A DNA stretch of 29,190 nucleotides from an uncultured Eubacterium sp. (GTDB lineage: Bacteria; Bacillota; Clostridia; Lachnospirales; Lachnospiraceae): positions 1 through 29,190 of the forward strand of contig URGC01000016.1 of the NCBI GenBank assembly GCA_900547255.1, read 5' to 3'. Positions 17,039-25,289 of the stretch are shown one piece after another (position 1 is the first letter of the stretch; every line of letters starts with the position of its first letter). A program made the translations under genes and the position numbers. The notes below the pieces were generated by a model that did no database searches, had not been told where the DNA came from, and was given only the letters and a program-made list of their open reading frames with translations.

Positions 17039-18350
17039 GGTTAATCTGAGAATGGTTGTCCTTGAGATTCTTATGGAAGTCGAAAAGGGACAGATGAGCC
17101 ATCTTGTAATTGGAAATGCATTAAAAAAATACCAGTATCTTGATAAGCAGGACAGAAGCTTTATATCGAGGCTGTCGCTTGGAGTTATAGAGCGAAAGAT
17201 TGAGCTGGACTATATAATAGACCAGTTTTCAACAACTAAGGTGTCAAAGCAGAAGCCTGCCATAAGATGTATATTAAGAATGGGTGTTTACCAGCTCAAA
17301 TATATGGACAAAGTCCCAGTCAGTGCTGCGTGCAATGAGTCTGTGAAGCTTGCAGAGAAGAAGGGATTCAGGACACTTAAAGGATTTGTCAACGGGGTAC
17401 TAAGGAATATTGCAAGAAATATCGACAATATATCATATCCTGATTCACAGTCAGCTCCTTTAACATATCTTAGTGTTACGTATTCCATGCCACAGTGGAT
17501 AGTTGAAATGTGGCAGAAGGAATATGGAACAGATAAGACTGAGTCAATGCTTAAGGCTATATCGCATGACAAATATACATTTATTAGATGTAATACTGGA
17601 AAAGTTACGCCTGACCAGCTTATTGACATGCTTTCTAAAGAAAATGTTAATGCCAGATATGCGAAGGATATAATAAGTGATTCTGCGTATGATATACCGG
17701 AATATGCTCTTGCAATAGAAGGTTATGATTATCTTGAGTCACTTGATACATTTAATCAGGGATTATTCTGGGTTCAGGATATAAGCTCCATGCTTGCGGC
17801 AGGTGATGTTATAGGAAAGTCAGCCAGATGCCTTGATGTGTGTGCGGCTCCGGGTGGCAAATCGCTTAATGCGGCACTTATAGCGTCAGAGGGAAGTGTT
17901 GATTCAAGAGATGTAAGTGAAACCAAGACGTCACTTATTGACAATAATATAGAAAGACTTGGAATTACAAATGTGACAACAAAGGTATGGGATGCGACAG
18001 TGACAGATGATGAGGCTGTTGGAAAATACGATGTTGTTATAGCAGACCTTCCATGTTCAGGGCTTGGAATAATGGGGCGTAAGCCTGACATAAGATACAA
18101 TGTTACTAAAGAGTCAGTTGAGTCGCTGGCAAATCTCCAGAGGCAGATACTCTCAACAGTTTCTTCTTATGTTAAAGAGGGAGGCGTTCTGATATACAGT
18201 ACCTGTACTGTGGACAGGGCTGAGAATCAGGATAATGTGGAGTGGTTTACCGCCAATTATCCATATGAACTTATTACAGATATGATTAATATAGCTCCTG
18301 GCGACCTTGGCAATGACGGATTTTTCATTGCAAGATTAAGAAGAGTATAA
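17025..18350 (+). CDS. rsmB: 16S rRNA m5C967 methyltransferase RsmB
   Basis: A 441-residue cytosine-5 rRNA methyltransferase. The N-terminal about 130 residues form a NusB-like RNA-binding domain. The C-terminal Rossmann domain has the SAM loop CLDVCAAPGGKSLNAA (about 271) and the motif-IV cysteine in ADLPCSGLGIMGRKPDI (about 341). The nucleophilic cysteine is in YSTCTVDRAENQDN (about 393). The start is GTG 17025, 8 bases after GGAGGAG (17012-17018); this makes a 14-base overlap with the metallopeptidase gene and implies translational coupling. Confidence 0.95.
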   Translation: MTDVKVNLRMVVLEILMEVEKGQMSHLVIGNALKKYQYLDKQDRSFISRLSLGVIERKIELDYIIDQFSTTKVSKQKPAIRCILRMGVYQLKYMDKVPVSAACNESVKLAEKKGFRTLKGFVNGVLRNIARNIDNISYPDSQSAPLTYLSVTYSMPQWIVEMWQKEYGTDKTESMLKAISHDKYTFIRCNTGKVTPDQLIDMLSKENVNARYAKDIISDSAYDIPEYALAIEGYDYLESLDTFNQGLFWVQDISSMLAAGDVIGKSARCLDVCAAPGGKSLNAALIASEGSVDSRDVSETKTSLIDNNIERLGITNVTTKVWDATVTDDEAVGKYDVVIADLPCSGLGIMGRKPDIRYNVTKESVESLANLQRQILSTVSSYVKEGGVLIYSTCTVDRAENQDNVEWFTANYPYELITDMINIAPGDLGNDGFFIARLRRV

Positions 18351-18363
18351 CGAGAGGACAGAT

Positions 18364-19437
18364 ATGAGCAGTTACGAGCAGTTAAATAATCTATGTGACA
18401 TCAAATCACTGTCATATTCACAGCTTGAAGAGTATATTGTATCCTTAGGCGGCAAAAAATTCAGGGCGGCACAGCTATATCAGTGGCTTCACCAGAAGCT
18501 TGTGACAGATTATGACGAGTGTACGAATATACCGGCAGATTTACGTGCCATCCTTAAGGAAAAGACTATACTTACGGCTTTAAAGCCGATAAGAGTTCAG
18601 ACTTCACAGATTGATGGCACGTCCAAGTATCTGTTTGAGCTTTATGATGGCAATCTGATAGAGAGTGTACTTATGAAATACCATCATGGTAATTCTGTGT
18701 GTATATCATCACAGGTTGGCTGTAAGATGGGATGTAGATTCTGTGCATCAACACTTGATGGATGTGTCAGAAGCCTTAATCCGTCAGAGATGCTTGACCA
18801 GATATACAGGATTCAGAGCATTTCAGGTGAGAGGGTATCTAATGTAGTTATAATGGGTTCGGGAGAACCTATGGATAACTATGACAATGTTATCAAATTC
18901 ATTCATCTTCTTAACAGTGAGAAGGGGCTTAATATAAGCCAGCGCAATATAACAGTGTCAACATGCGGACTTGTGCCTAAGATATATGAACTGGCTGACA
19001 ATAATCTGCAGATTACACTTGCAATATCACTTCATGCACCAGAGGATGAACTTAGAAAGACAATGATGCCAATAGCTAACAAGTATTCAATCAGTGAGAT
19101 AATGGATGCCTGTAGATATTATATAGAAAAGACGGGCAGAAGAATTTCATTTGAGTACAGCCTTGTAAAAGGTGTTAATGATACAAAGGAATGTGCTGAC
19201 ATGCTTGTTAAGCTGCTAAGAGGCATGAACTGCCATGTCAATCTCATTCCAGTCAATCCGATTAAAGAAAGAGATTACGAGCAGTCAGAGCACAGGGCGA
19301 TAGCTGAATTTAAAAATAAGCTTGAAAAATGTGGAATTAATGTTACTATTAGAAGGGAAATGGGCAGGGATATTGACGGTGCCTGTGGACAATTAAGAAA
19401 GAACTACATCGATAATGTTGATGCAGGTTTAACTTAG
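18364..19437 (+). CDS. rlmN: dual-specificity RNA methyltransferase RlmN (radical SAM)
   Basis: A 357-residue radical-SAM enzyme that methylates C2 of A2503 in 23S rRNA and A37 of some tRNAs. The iron-sulphur cluster cysteines are in CKMGCRFCAST (CxxxCxxC, about residue 122). GSGEPMDNYDNV (about 166) contacts SAM. The methyl-carrying cysteine is in the C-terminal GACGQL (about 344). An N-terminal helical domain matches FRAAQLYQWL. It begins 13 bases after rsmB, pairing two rRNA modifiers. AGAGGA is the ribosome binding site. Confidence 0.96.
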   Translation: MSSYEQLNNLCDIKSLSYSQLEEYIVSLGGKKFRAAQLYQWLHQKLVTDYDECTNIPADLRAILKEKTILTALKPIRVQTSQIDGTSKYLFELYDGNLIESVLMKYHHGNSVCISSQVGCKMGCRFCASTLDGCVRSLNPSEMLDQIYRIQSISGERVSNVVIMGSGEPMDNYDNVIKFIHLLNSEKGLNISQRNITVSTCGLVPKIYELADNNLQITLAISLHAPEDELRKTMMPIANKYSISEIMDACRYYIEKTGRRISFEYSLVKGVNDTKECADMLVKLLRGMNCHVNLIPVNPIKERDYEQSEHRAIAEFKNKLEKCGINVTIRREMGRDIDGACGQLRKNYIDNVDAGLT

Positions 19438-19447
19438 TGGAGGAATA

Positions 19448-20167
19448 ATGAGAGCGGTTGCGGCTACAGATGTAGGCAGAGTAAGAGAGATTAATCAGGA
19501 TTGTGTATATAGCAGTGTCGAGGCAGTTGGAAGCCTTCCGAATCTGTTCATAGTGGCAGACGGAATGGGAGGCCACAAAGCGGGGGATATTGCTTCACGT
19601 CTTACAGTTGACAGTGTCACAAGCCAGTTGTCACGGGCGAGTGGAAGGGACTATATAACACTTATCAACGACACAATTATTAATGCCAATGAACAGGTGA
19701 TTAAAAAGGCTGCTGAGTCAGATGACTATGCAGGAATGGGAACAACTCTCGTAGTTGCAACGATATTCAACAATGTACTTAAGGTCGCCAATGTCGGAGA
19801 CAGCAGACTATATATTATAGGTGATGACATAATACAGATAACAAGAGACCATTCTCTTGTTGAAGAGATGGTTATCAATGGTCAGCTAAACAGGGCTGAT
19901 GCAAGAATTGATAAAAGAAAGAACATAATAACAAGAGCAATTGGTGGGGAACGCCATGTCGAGGCTGAGATGTTCTCAGTTGAACTAAAGCCTGACGATA
20001 TAGTACTTATGTGTTCTGATGGATTATCTAATATGGTAGATGATGAACAGATTTTGCAGATTGTGAAATCAAATCCTGATATAGAGGAGGCCGCCAGCAA
20101 ACTTATCAGCACAGCTAATGATAATGGTGGTAAAGATAATATATCAGTAGTTATTGTCAAACAGTGA
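19448..20167 (+). CDS. stp: PP2C-type Ser/Thr protein phosphatase (Stp/PrpC)
   Basis: A 239-residue manganese-dependent phosphatase that reverses phosphorylation by the kinase encoded next. Family motifs are REINQDC (about 13), VADGMGGHKAGDIAS (about 36) with the metal-binding aspartate, GTTLVVA (about 98), ANVGDSRLYII (about 115), MCSDGLSNMV (about 188) and GGKDNISVVIV (about 227). GGAGG sits 4 bases before ATG 19448. It is 10 bases after rlmN and is followed by the kinase, the classic Stp-PrkC pair. Confidence 0.95.
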   Translation: MRAVAATDVGRVREINQDCVYSSVEAVGSLPNLFIVADGMGGHKAGDIASRLTVDSVTSQLSRASGRDYITLINDTIINANEQVIKKAAESDDYAGMGTTLVVATIFNNVLKVANVGDSRLYIIGDDIIQITRDHSLVEEMVINGQLNRADARIDKRKNIITRAIGGERHVEAEMFSVELKPDDIVLMCSDGLSNMVDDEQILQIVKSNPDIEEAASKLISTANDNGGKDNISVVIVKQ

Positions 20168-20208
20168 CAGATTGTTGCTAGTCATAGATGGAAAGGGTTA
20201 TTTTGAAT

Positions 20209-22272
20209 ATGTTAAGAAAAGGAATGTTTTTGGCTGATAGATATGAAATATTAGAACAGATTGGCACTGGCGGAATGTCTGATGTATACAAGGCAAAATG
20301 CCATAAGCTCAACCGTTATGTTGCTATTAAGGTTTTAAAGAAGGAATTTAGTGAGGATAAGACATTTGTATCTAAGTTCCGTGCAGAAGCACAGTCAGCA
20401 GCAGGACTTACACATCCTAATATTGTTAACGTGTATGACGTCGGCGATGAGGATGGAATCTATTATATCGTTATGGAGCTTGTTGAGGGAATTACCCTCA
20501 AAAGATATATAGAAAAGCGTGGCAGAATTCCATACAAGGAAGCTGTCAGCATAGCTATACAGGTTGCGAAGGGTATGGAAGCAGCCCACAGCCACCATAT
20601 TGTCCATAGAGATATCAAGCCACAGAATATTATTATATCTAAAGATGGTAAGGTGAAGGTTACTGATTTTGGTATTGCCAAGGCAGCATCTTCAAGTACT
20701 ATCAATTCATCAGCCGCAATGGGTTCTGTACATTATATAAGTCCAGAGCAGGCAAGAGGCGGTTATTCAGATGAAAGAAGTGATATATATTCATTTGGTA
20801 TAACATTATTTGAAATGATAACAGGAACTGTGCCTTTTGATGGTGATTCAACTGTTTCTGTTGCTGTACAGCATATACAGGATGATATTCCAGCACCATC
20901 ATCTGTAGTTGATGGTGTTCCTATAAGTATTGATAAGATTATATTAAAGTGTGCCCAGAAAAAGACAGAGAGAAGATACCAGAATGCTTCAGACCTCATA
21001 ACAGACCTTAAAAAATCTCTTGTTATGCCGGACGAAGATTTCGTTTCAATGGCACCTTCGTATGTCAAGAAGACATCTGATAATCAGGCACAGGAGCTTG
21101 CTGTCGAGGAAGTTGACGTTAAGGATGCAGCTTCAAGAAAGATGGTAAGACCAGTTGCACCTGTTAAAGAGGATGTTATAGATAAGGCGGCTGACGACAA
21201 GGCAGACCAGGAGTTAAGCAATCTTCTTATTGATGATGAAGACGAAGACACAGAAAGACCAAAGCAGTCATCTGATTCCAAGAGAAGAAGAGAGCTTGAT
21301 GACGAGCTTCTTGATGATGACGACGATGAAGATGATGAGTTCGATGATTTTGATGATGATGATATAGATGACGAGGGCAATGATAAACTTGATAAGGCTA
21401 TTATGTATATCGGAATAGGTATAGTTGCTCTTATTGTTATAATAACAGTTGCAGTTGCGGTTAAGTTATTTGCAGGTGGTGGATTTGGTTCAGGAACAGA
21501 GCAGGAGACAACAGCGGTTTCAACAACTAAGTCAACAACTGTGTCTTCAGATACTGGTAAGGACAAGGTAACAGTTCCTAGTCTTGTTGGTAAGACTGAG
21601 GAAGAAGCTAAAGAGGCTCTTAATGCTGTTAATCTTGGATACAAGGCTGTTAAGCAGGCTTCTTCAACAATCCCTGAGGGCAAGGTAATATCACAGGGAA
21701 CAACAGCAGGAACTAAGGTTAATAAGAATACAACGATAACACTTTCAATCAGTTCAGGTCCTGATAGTGCTACAGTGCCTAATGTAATAGGAATTGACCA
21801 GGTTGAAGCATCTAATGCAATTGAGTCAGCAGGATTTAAGGTTTCTGTTAAGAAAGCATACAGTGATAAAGTTGAGGCAGGAAAGGTTATAAGCCAGTCT
21901 CCATCTGGATCAAGTGCAACTACTCCTGGTGCTACTGTTACTATAACAGTAAGTGAGGGTAAGGAGACAACAACAGCAGCTTCAGCTACAGTACCTAATG
22001 TTGTCGGACTTACAGAGGCAGATGCCAAGGCTAAGTTTACAGAGCTTGGAATCAACTGTAAGGTGTCATACCAGTCATCAGCAGGCAATGTAAAAGAAGG
22101 ATATGTATTCGGACAGTCTGTAAAGGCAGGAGATAAGGTTGCTGCTGGCACTACAGTTACAATTAATGTAAAGAAGTCAGGCAACTCAGGCACAACACAG
22201 GCAACAACTTCTTCGACATCAAGCACAACTAAAGCTTCTAACAGTGCAACAACTAAGAGCGCCAATAATTAA
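20209..22272 (+). CDS. prkC: PASTA-domain Ser/Thr protein kinase (PrkC/Stk)
   Basis: A membrane sensor kinase of about 687 residues. The cytoplasmic kinase domain (about 1-270) has GTGGMSDVYKA, the VAIKVL lysine, HRDIKPQN (about 132) and DFGIAKA. A strongly acidic juxtamembrane segment rich in Asp follows (about 360-390), then one membrane helix (about 396-420). Outside are three PASTA repeats beginning VPSLVG, VPNVIG and VPNVVG, which bind peptidoglycan fragments or lipid II, and a Ser/Thr-rich tail. It regulates cell-wall synthesis, growth and sporulation. The start is uncertain: TTG 20203 has better spacing from AAAGGG, ATG 20209 the better codon, and ATG 20188 lacks a site. Confidence 0.94.
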   Translation: MLRKGMFLADRYEILEQIGTGGMSDVYKAKCHKLNRYVAIKVLKKEFSEDKTFVSKFRAEAQSAAGLTHPNIVNVYDVGDEDGIYYIVMELVEGITLKRYIEKRGRIPYKEAVSIAIQVAKGMEAAHSHHIVHRDIKPQNIIISKDGKVKVTDFGIAKAASSSTINSSAAMGSVHYISPEQARGGYSDERSDIYSFGITLFEMITGTVPFDGDSTVSVAVQHIQDDIPAPSSVVDGVPISIDKIILKCAQKKTERRYQNASDLITDLKKSLVMPDEDFVSMAPSYVKKTSDNQAQELAVEEVDVKDAASRKMVRPVAPVKEDVIDKAADDKADQELSNLLIDDEDEDTERPKQSSDSKRRRELDDELLDDDDDEDDEFDDFDDDDIDDEGNDKLDKAIMYIGIGIVALIVIITVAVAVKLFAGGGFGSGTEQETTAVSTTKSTTVSSDTGKDKVTVPSLVGKTEEEAKEALNAVNLGYKAVKQASSTIPEGKVISQGTTAGTKVNKNTTITLSISSGPDSATVPNVIGIDQVEASNAIESAGFKVSVKKAYSDKVEAGKVISQSPSGSSATTPGATVTITVSEGKETTTAASATVPNVVGLTEADAKAKFTELGINCKVSYQSSAGNVKEGYVFGQSVKAGDKVAAGTTVTINVKKSGNSGTTQATTSSTSSTTKASNSATTKSANN

Positions 22273-22303
22273 TACTAAGAACTTGCAATATGGAGACTGA
22301 TAT

Positions 22304-23182
22304 ATGAGCAAGGGTAAGATAATCAAGGGAATTGCAGGATTTTATTATGTCTATGTCGATTCCCTTGGTGTATATGAGTGTAAAGCCAAAGGAATATTCA
22401 GAAAGAATCAGGTAAAACCACTGGTTGGTGATGATGTTGTCATTGAGGTTCTGGATGAAGAAGCGAAAACTGGCAATATTACAGATATACTTCCAAGAAA
22501 AAATGAACTTATAAGACCGGCGGCAGCCAATGTTGACCAGGCACTTGTTGTATTTGCAATAGCAAATCCACAGCCTAATCTTAATCTTCTGGACAGATTC
22601 CTTATTATGATGGATTACCAGAGTGTTCCTACTATAATATTGTTCAACAAATCTGACCTTGTGGATGACAAAGAGTGTGAACGTATAAAGAACATATATG
22701 CCGGCTGCGGATGCAGGATTATGTTTTCAAGTACACTTGACCAGAGCGGACTTGAAGAGGTAAAAGATATTCTTAAAGGCAAGACAACAATTCTCGCAGG
22801 GCCTTCAGGTGTTGGTAAGTCATCACTAACTAACTATCTACTTGAAGAGTCCAAGATGGAGACTGGAGATGTCAGCCGTATAGGAAGAGGAAGACATACA
22901 ACAAGACATTCAGAGATATTCTGGATGTGCAGGGATTCATATATATGTGACACGCCGGGATTTACATCACTTATCCTGCCTGATGTTGAAGCACAGGAAT
23001 TAAGATTTTATCTGCCAGAGTTTACAGAGTATGAGGGCAGATGCAGATTTAACGGATGTGTGCATGTCAACGAGCCCGACTGTGCAGTCAAGCAGGCTGT
23101 GAGTGATGGCATTATAAGCAAAGAAAGATATGACAGTTATATATGTCTTTATGATGAATTGAAAAGAAAGGTAAAGTATTAG
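22304..23182 (+). CDS. rsgA: ribosome small-subunit biogenesis GTPase RsgA
   Basis: A 292-residue circularly permuted GTPase that checks late 30S subunit assembly. An N-terminal OB-fold (about 1-65) precedes the GTPase, whose motifs are in permuted order: G4 FNKSDL (about 109), G1 GPSGVGKSSLTN (about 165) and then G3 DTPGF (about 215). A C-terminal zinc-binding part has CRFNGCVHVNEPDC (about 246-259). GGAG lies 7 bases before ATG 22304. The next gene, rpe, begins 2 bases after its stop. The prkC-rsgA-rpe order is conserved in Firmicutes, and RsgA is a known PrkC substrate in Bacillus. Confidence 0.96.
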   Translation: MSKGKIIKGIAGFYYVYVDSLGVYECKAKGIFRKNQVKPLVGDDVVIEVLDEEAKTGNITDILPRKNELIRPAAANVDQALVVFAIANPQPNLNLLDRFLIMMDYQSVPTIILFNKSDLVDDKECERIKNIYAGCGCRIMFSSTLDQSGLEEVKDILKGKTTILAGPSGVGKSSLTNYLLEESKMETGDVSRIGRGRHTTRHSEIFWMCRDSYICDTPGFTSLILPDVEAQELRFYLPEFTEYEGRCRFNGCVHVNEPDCAVKQAVSDGIISKERYDSYICLYDELKRKVKY

Positions 23183-23184
23183 AG

Positions 23185-23841
23185 ATGAACATTTTATCAC
23201 CTTCTATATTGTCTGCGGATTTTGCAAGACTTGGAGAAGAAATTAAAACAATAGATGAAGCAGGAGCAGAGTATGTTCATGTAGATGTTATGGATGGATT
23301 ATTTGTTCCAAGTATTTCTTTTGGAATGCCGGTGATAAAGTCTATTAGAAAGGTGACAGATAAGGTGTTTGATGTACATCTTATGATTAATGAGCCTATA
23401 AGATATATAGATGAATTTGTCAAAACCGGAGCAGATATAATAACTGTCCATGTTGAGGCATGTTCTGATGTTGTGGCAACTCTTGAGAAGATTAAGGCAG
23501 CAGGAGTTAAGGCTGGAATAACACTTAATCCAGACACACCAGTATCAGCAATCAAGCCATATATGCATATGGTAGACATGGTACTTGTTATGAGCGTTAA
23601 TCCGGGATTTGGTGGACAGAAGTTCATAGTAAGCTCACTTGATAAGTTAAGAGAGGTTAAGAAGCTAAGAGATGAGTTAGGTCTTGACTTTGATATAGAG
23701 GTTGATGGCGGAATCAATGTTGATAATCTGCTGTCAGTGCTTGAAGCCGGTGCCAATGTAATAGTTGCAGGTTCAGCTATATTTGGCGGGGATGCGGCAG
23801 AGAATGTGTCTAACTTTAAGGGGGTTATGAGCACAATTTAG
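23185..23841 (+). CDS. rpe: ribulose-phosphate 3-epimerase
   Basis: A 218-residue TIM-barrel enzyme interconverting ribulose 5-phosphate and xylulose 5-phosphate in the pentose phosphate pathway. Motifs are LSPSILSADFARL (about 4), VHVDVMDGLFVPSISFG (about 31), FDVHLMI (about 62), MSVNPGFGGQKF (about 136) and VDGGIN (about 172), which include the metal and phosphate ligands. It is the last gene of the housekeeping run and ends 99 bases before a terminator. In many relatives a thiamine pyrophosphokinase gene follows; here the chromosome switches to mobile-element debris. Confidence 0.96.
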   Translation: MNILSPSILSADFARLGEEIKTIDEAGAEYVHVDVMDGLFVPSISFGMPVIKSIRKVTDKVFDVHLMINEPIRYIDEFVKTGADIITVHVEACSDVVATLEKIKAAGVKAGITLNPDTPVSAIKPYMHMVDMVLVMSVNPGFGGQKFIVSSLDKLREVKKLRDELGLDFDIEVDGGINVDNLLSVLEAGANVIVAGSAIFGGDAAENVSNFKGVMSTI

Positions 23842-23940
23842 CAGGATGCAAGTTTCCATATCTCCATAAAGTCCATTAAAGCTTTATTTTTCAATCATCT
23901 GAGAGATTTCTTATTAATTATGCCCAAACAACTATGAATA

Positions 23941-23980
23941 AGCACTGTCCAGCAGCTTGGATGGTGCTATATTTATTTTT
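23941..23980 (+). terminator. rho-independent terminator of the rpe operon
   Basis: AGCACTGTCCA (23941-23951) pairs with TGGATGGTGCT (23958-23968) through 11 positions including G-T wobbles, with a 6-base loop, followed by ATATTTATTTTT. It marks the end of the core operon. The remaining bases from 23842 to 24019 show no gene. Confidence 0.8.
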
Positions 23981-24019
23981 GAACCACAATAAAAGCTATT
24001 AGCCAAAATGTAAAAAATA

Positions 24020-24047
24020 TTGATTTTGGATAATAGAAGGTTATGAT
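24020..24047 (+). promoter_or_regulatory. promoter left over from the truncated ATPase gene
   Basis: TTGATT (24020-24025) and TATGAT (24042-24047) are spaced by 16 bases and lie 15 bases before the first in-frame ATG of the truncated ATPase ORF. Confidence 0.5.
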
Positions 24048-24062
24048 ATTCATATACTATCA

Positions 24063-24215
24063 ATGAAAGGTTTGGTGAATGTGAAGCTTATAGAACGTAC
24101 ACAGTATATGGATAAGTTAATTAGTGTTATGGGAACACCGGATATTAAGGTGATTACAGGGGCATACGTTAAAATAGGACTAAATCAAGAGAAACCTTAT
24201 AAAACAAGGGTTTGA
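24063..24215 (+). pseudogene. 5' remnant of an AAA ATPase (DUF4143-type) gene
   Basis: The reading frame encodes MKGLVNVKLIERTQYMDKLI and then SVMGTPDIKVITG, before unrelated codons and a stop. This is the conserved opening of the ATPases annotated as AAA_14/DUF4143, in which ITG is normally followed directly by the RRSGKS-type P-loop. The match breaks exactly at that point (near 24160), so the ATP site and everything after it are missing. A 50-codon stub cannot be functional. The real start may be GTG 24081. It sits between the end of the core operon and conjugation-gene debris, suggesting deletion or insertion at this junction. Confidence 0.6.
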
Positions 24216-24237
24216 ATGATTTAAGTCCTATTTTTTT
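24171..24237 (+). repeat. long inverted repeat with a T-run (terminator or MITE-like)
   Basis: AAAATAGGACTAAATCA (24171-24187) is complementary to TGATTTAAGTCCTATTTT (24217-24234) with one bulged base. An inner stem, AAACC (24192-24196) with GGTTT (24209-24213), stacks inside. The outer arm runs into seven T's. It starts just after the point where the ATPase remnant loses similarity. It could be an intrinsic terminator or the folded core of a small nonautonomous element. Confidence 0.6.
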
Positions 24238-24241
24238 AAAA

Positions 24242-24296
24242 AGTCTGCGAGAGAATATGTTTTTGCAAAAAAAGTACGCGAGAGAATATTCTGCAA
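24242..24296 (+). repeat. two direct repeats around GCGAGAGAATAT
   Basis: The 12-mer GCGAGAGAATAT occurs at 24247-24258 and 24278-24289. The similarity extends loosely to an upstream AGT and a downstream TGCAA in both copies. The copies lie between the inverted repeat and the traG remnant. Confidence 0.6.
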
Positions 24297-24308
24297 TTTC
24301 AAATAATG

Positions 24309-25189
24309 AGTTAGACTGAATGCTTTTATTATGTGTGGCTGGAGGTACAGCCGGCAAAGAGAAACTTTGAGACAGTACTGAAGCTTCTTGGAGAGGCAGA
24401 GGTTACAGAGCAGGGGAAGGCATCGAAGCTGGATGTGCGAATGTCGCATTGCCAGATGACTTCTGTTCGCTGTTATCGACAATGCGAAGCCGTGAGATTT
24501 CAAGTATTATCATCATTCAGAACTTTGCCCAGTTAAAGGCATTATTTAAGGATACCTGGGAGACAATTCCCGGCAACTGCGATACTTTCATCTATCTTGG
24601 AGGCAATGAGCAGAGTATGCACAAGTATGTCTCGGAGCTTTTGGGCAAAGGGACGATTGATAAGAAGTCAAGCGGAGAGACAAAGGGCAGACAGGGAAGC
24701 TCTTCAAGAAACTATGATGTATTAGGTAGAGAACTGTTTACACCCGATGAGGTCAGAAAGCTGGATAACAAAAAGTGTATTATCTTTATTCGTGGTTTTG
24801 ATCCTATCATGGATAATAAGTTCATACCATTCAATCATCCGATGTTTAACCAGACAGCAGATGGCAAGGGAGAGCCTTATGTCCATCAGATAAGGGAGCA
24901 GGCAAATGAGCTTGAGTATGTTGATGAATCACAGAAGTCTGATGCTGCAGAAAGTGCCAATGCTTCTAGTGGAAGTGCTGGTGCTAAGCCAGTAAGGAAT
25001 CCTGAGAGGGAAAAGCCTAAGTGGGAGGACACGATCACAAATCGAATGCTGCACTGGTCGTATACACCGGAGCAGAAGGAAAAGGTGAAAAAAGCACTTG
25101 CCACAGGAGTTCCGAAAGCAACGATTCTTACTTACTTTTATCCGGAGGTCACTGTGGAGAAGATGAGTTCATATCGGAATAAGCATTAA
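24309..25189 (+). pseudogene. decayed TraG/VirD4 conjugation coupling protein
   Basis: Two frames hold pieces of one type IV coupling protein. Bases 24309 to about 24435 encode the stretch with QPAKRNFETVLKLLGEAEV and SKLDV. From about 24437 a different frame reads ANVALPDDFCSLLSTMRSRE, then the IQNFAQLKALFKDTWETI and GNCDTFIYLGGNEQS blocks and a C-terminus ending in SYRNKH. In intact proteins these parts are separated by over a hundred residues, so an internal deletion joins them out of frame. The N-terminal membrane and Walker A region is missing altogether. ATG 24449 could open a 246-residue C-terminal fragment, but without the ATP site it would not pump DNA. The piece marks a former integrative conjugative element. 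Confidence 0.8.
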
Positions 25190-25198
25190 ATGATATCG

Positions 25199-25233
25199 CA
25201 TAGGCACAGAAAATGTGGTATACTGTGCCTATG
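25199..25233 (+). promoter_or_regulatory. 11-bp perfect inverted repeat with extended -10 box
   Basis: CATAGGCACAG (25199-25209) and CTGTGCCTATG (25223-25233) are perfect complements 13 bases apart. The spacer and second arm contain TGGTATACT (25216-25224), an extended -10 motif. No proper -35 is visible and no T-run follows. It lies 57 bases before the first ATC-hydrolase gene and looks like a repressor-controlled promoter. Confidence 0.5.
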
Positions 25234-25289
25234 TAAAAAAGAATGTGTTTTGCAAATCGGGATTGTTGCGTGATAGTGAGGAGTGTAAA

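Noticed and set aside
21084..22265. Long minus-strand ORF (393 codons) opposite prkC
   Set aside because: It is the antisense shadow of the acidic linker and PASTA repeats, with low-complexity Ser/Val runs and no family resemblance.
23277..23834. Minus-strand ORF of 185 codons within rpe
   Set aside because: It is entirely antisense to a well-supported enzyme gene and resembles no known protein.
24171..24296. CRISPR array
   Set aside because: Only two imperfect repeats of 12 bases with a 19-base gap occur and there are no cas genes; the long inverted repeat is a single structure.
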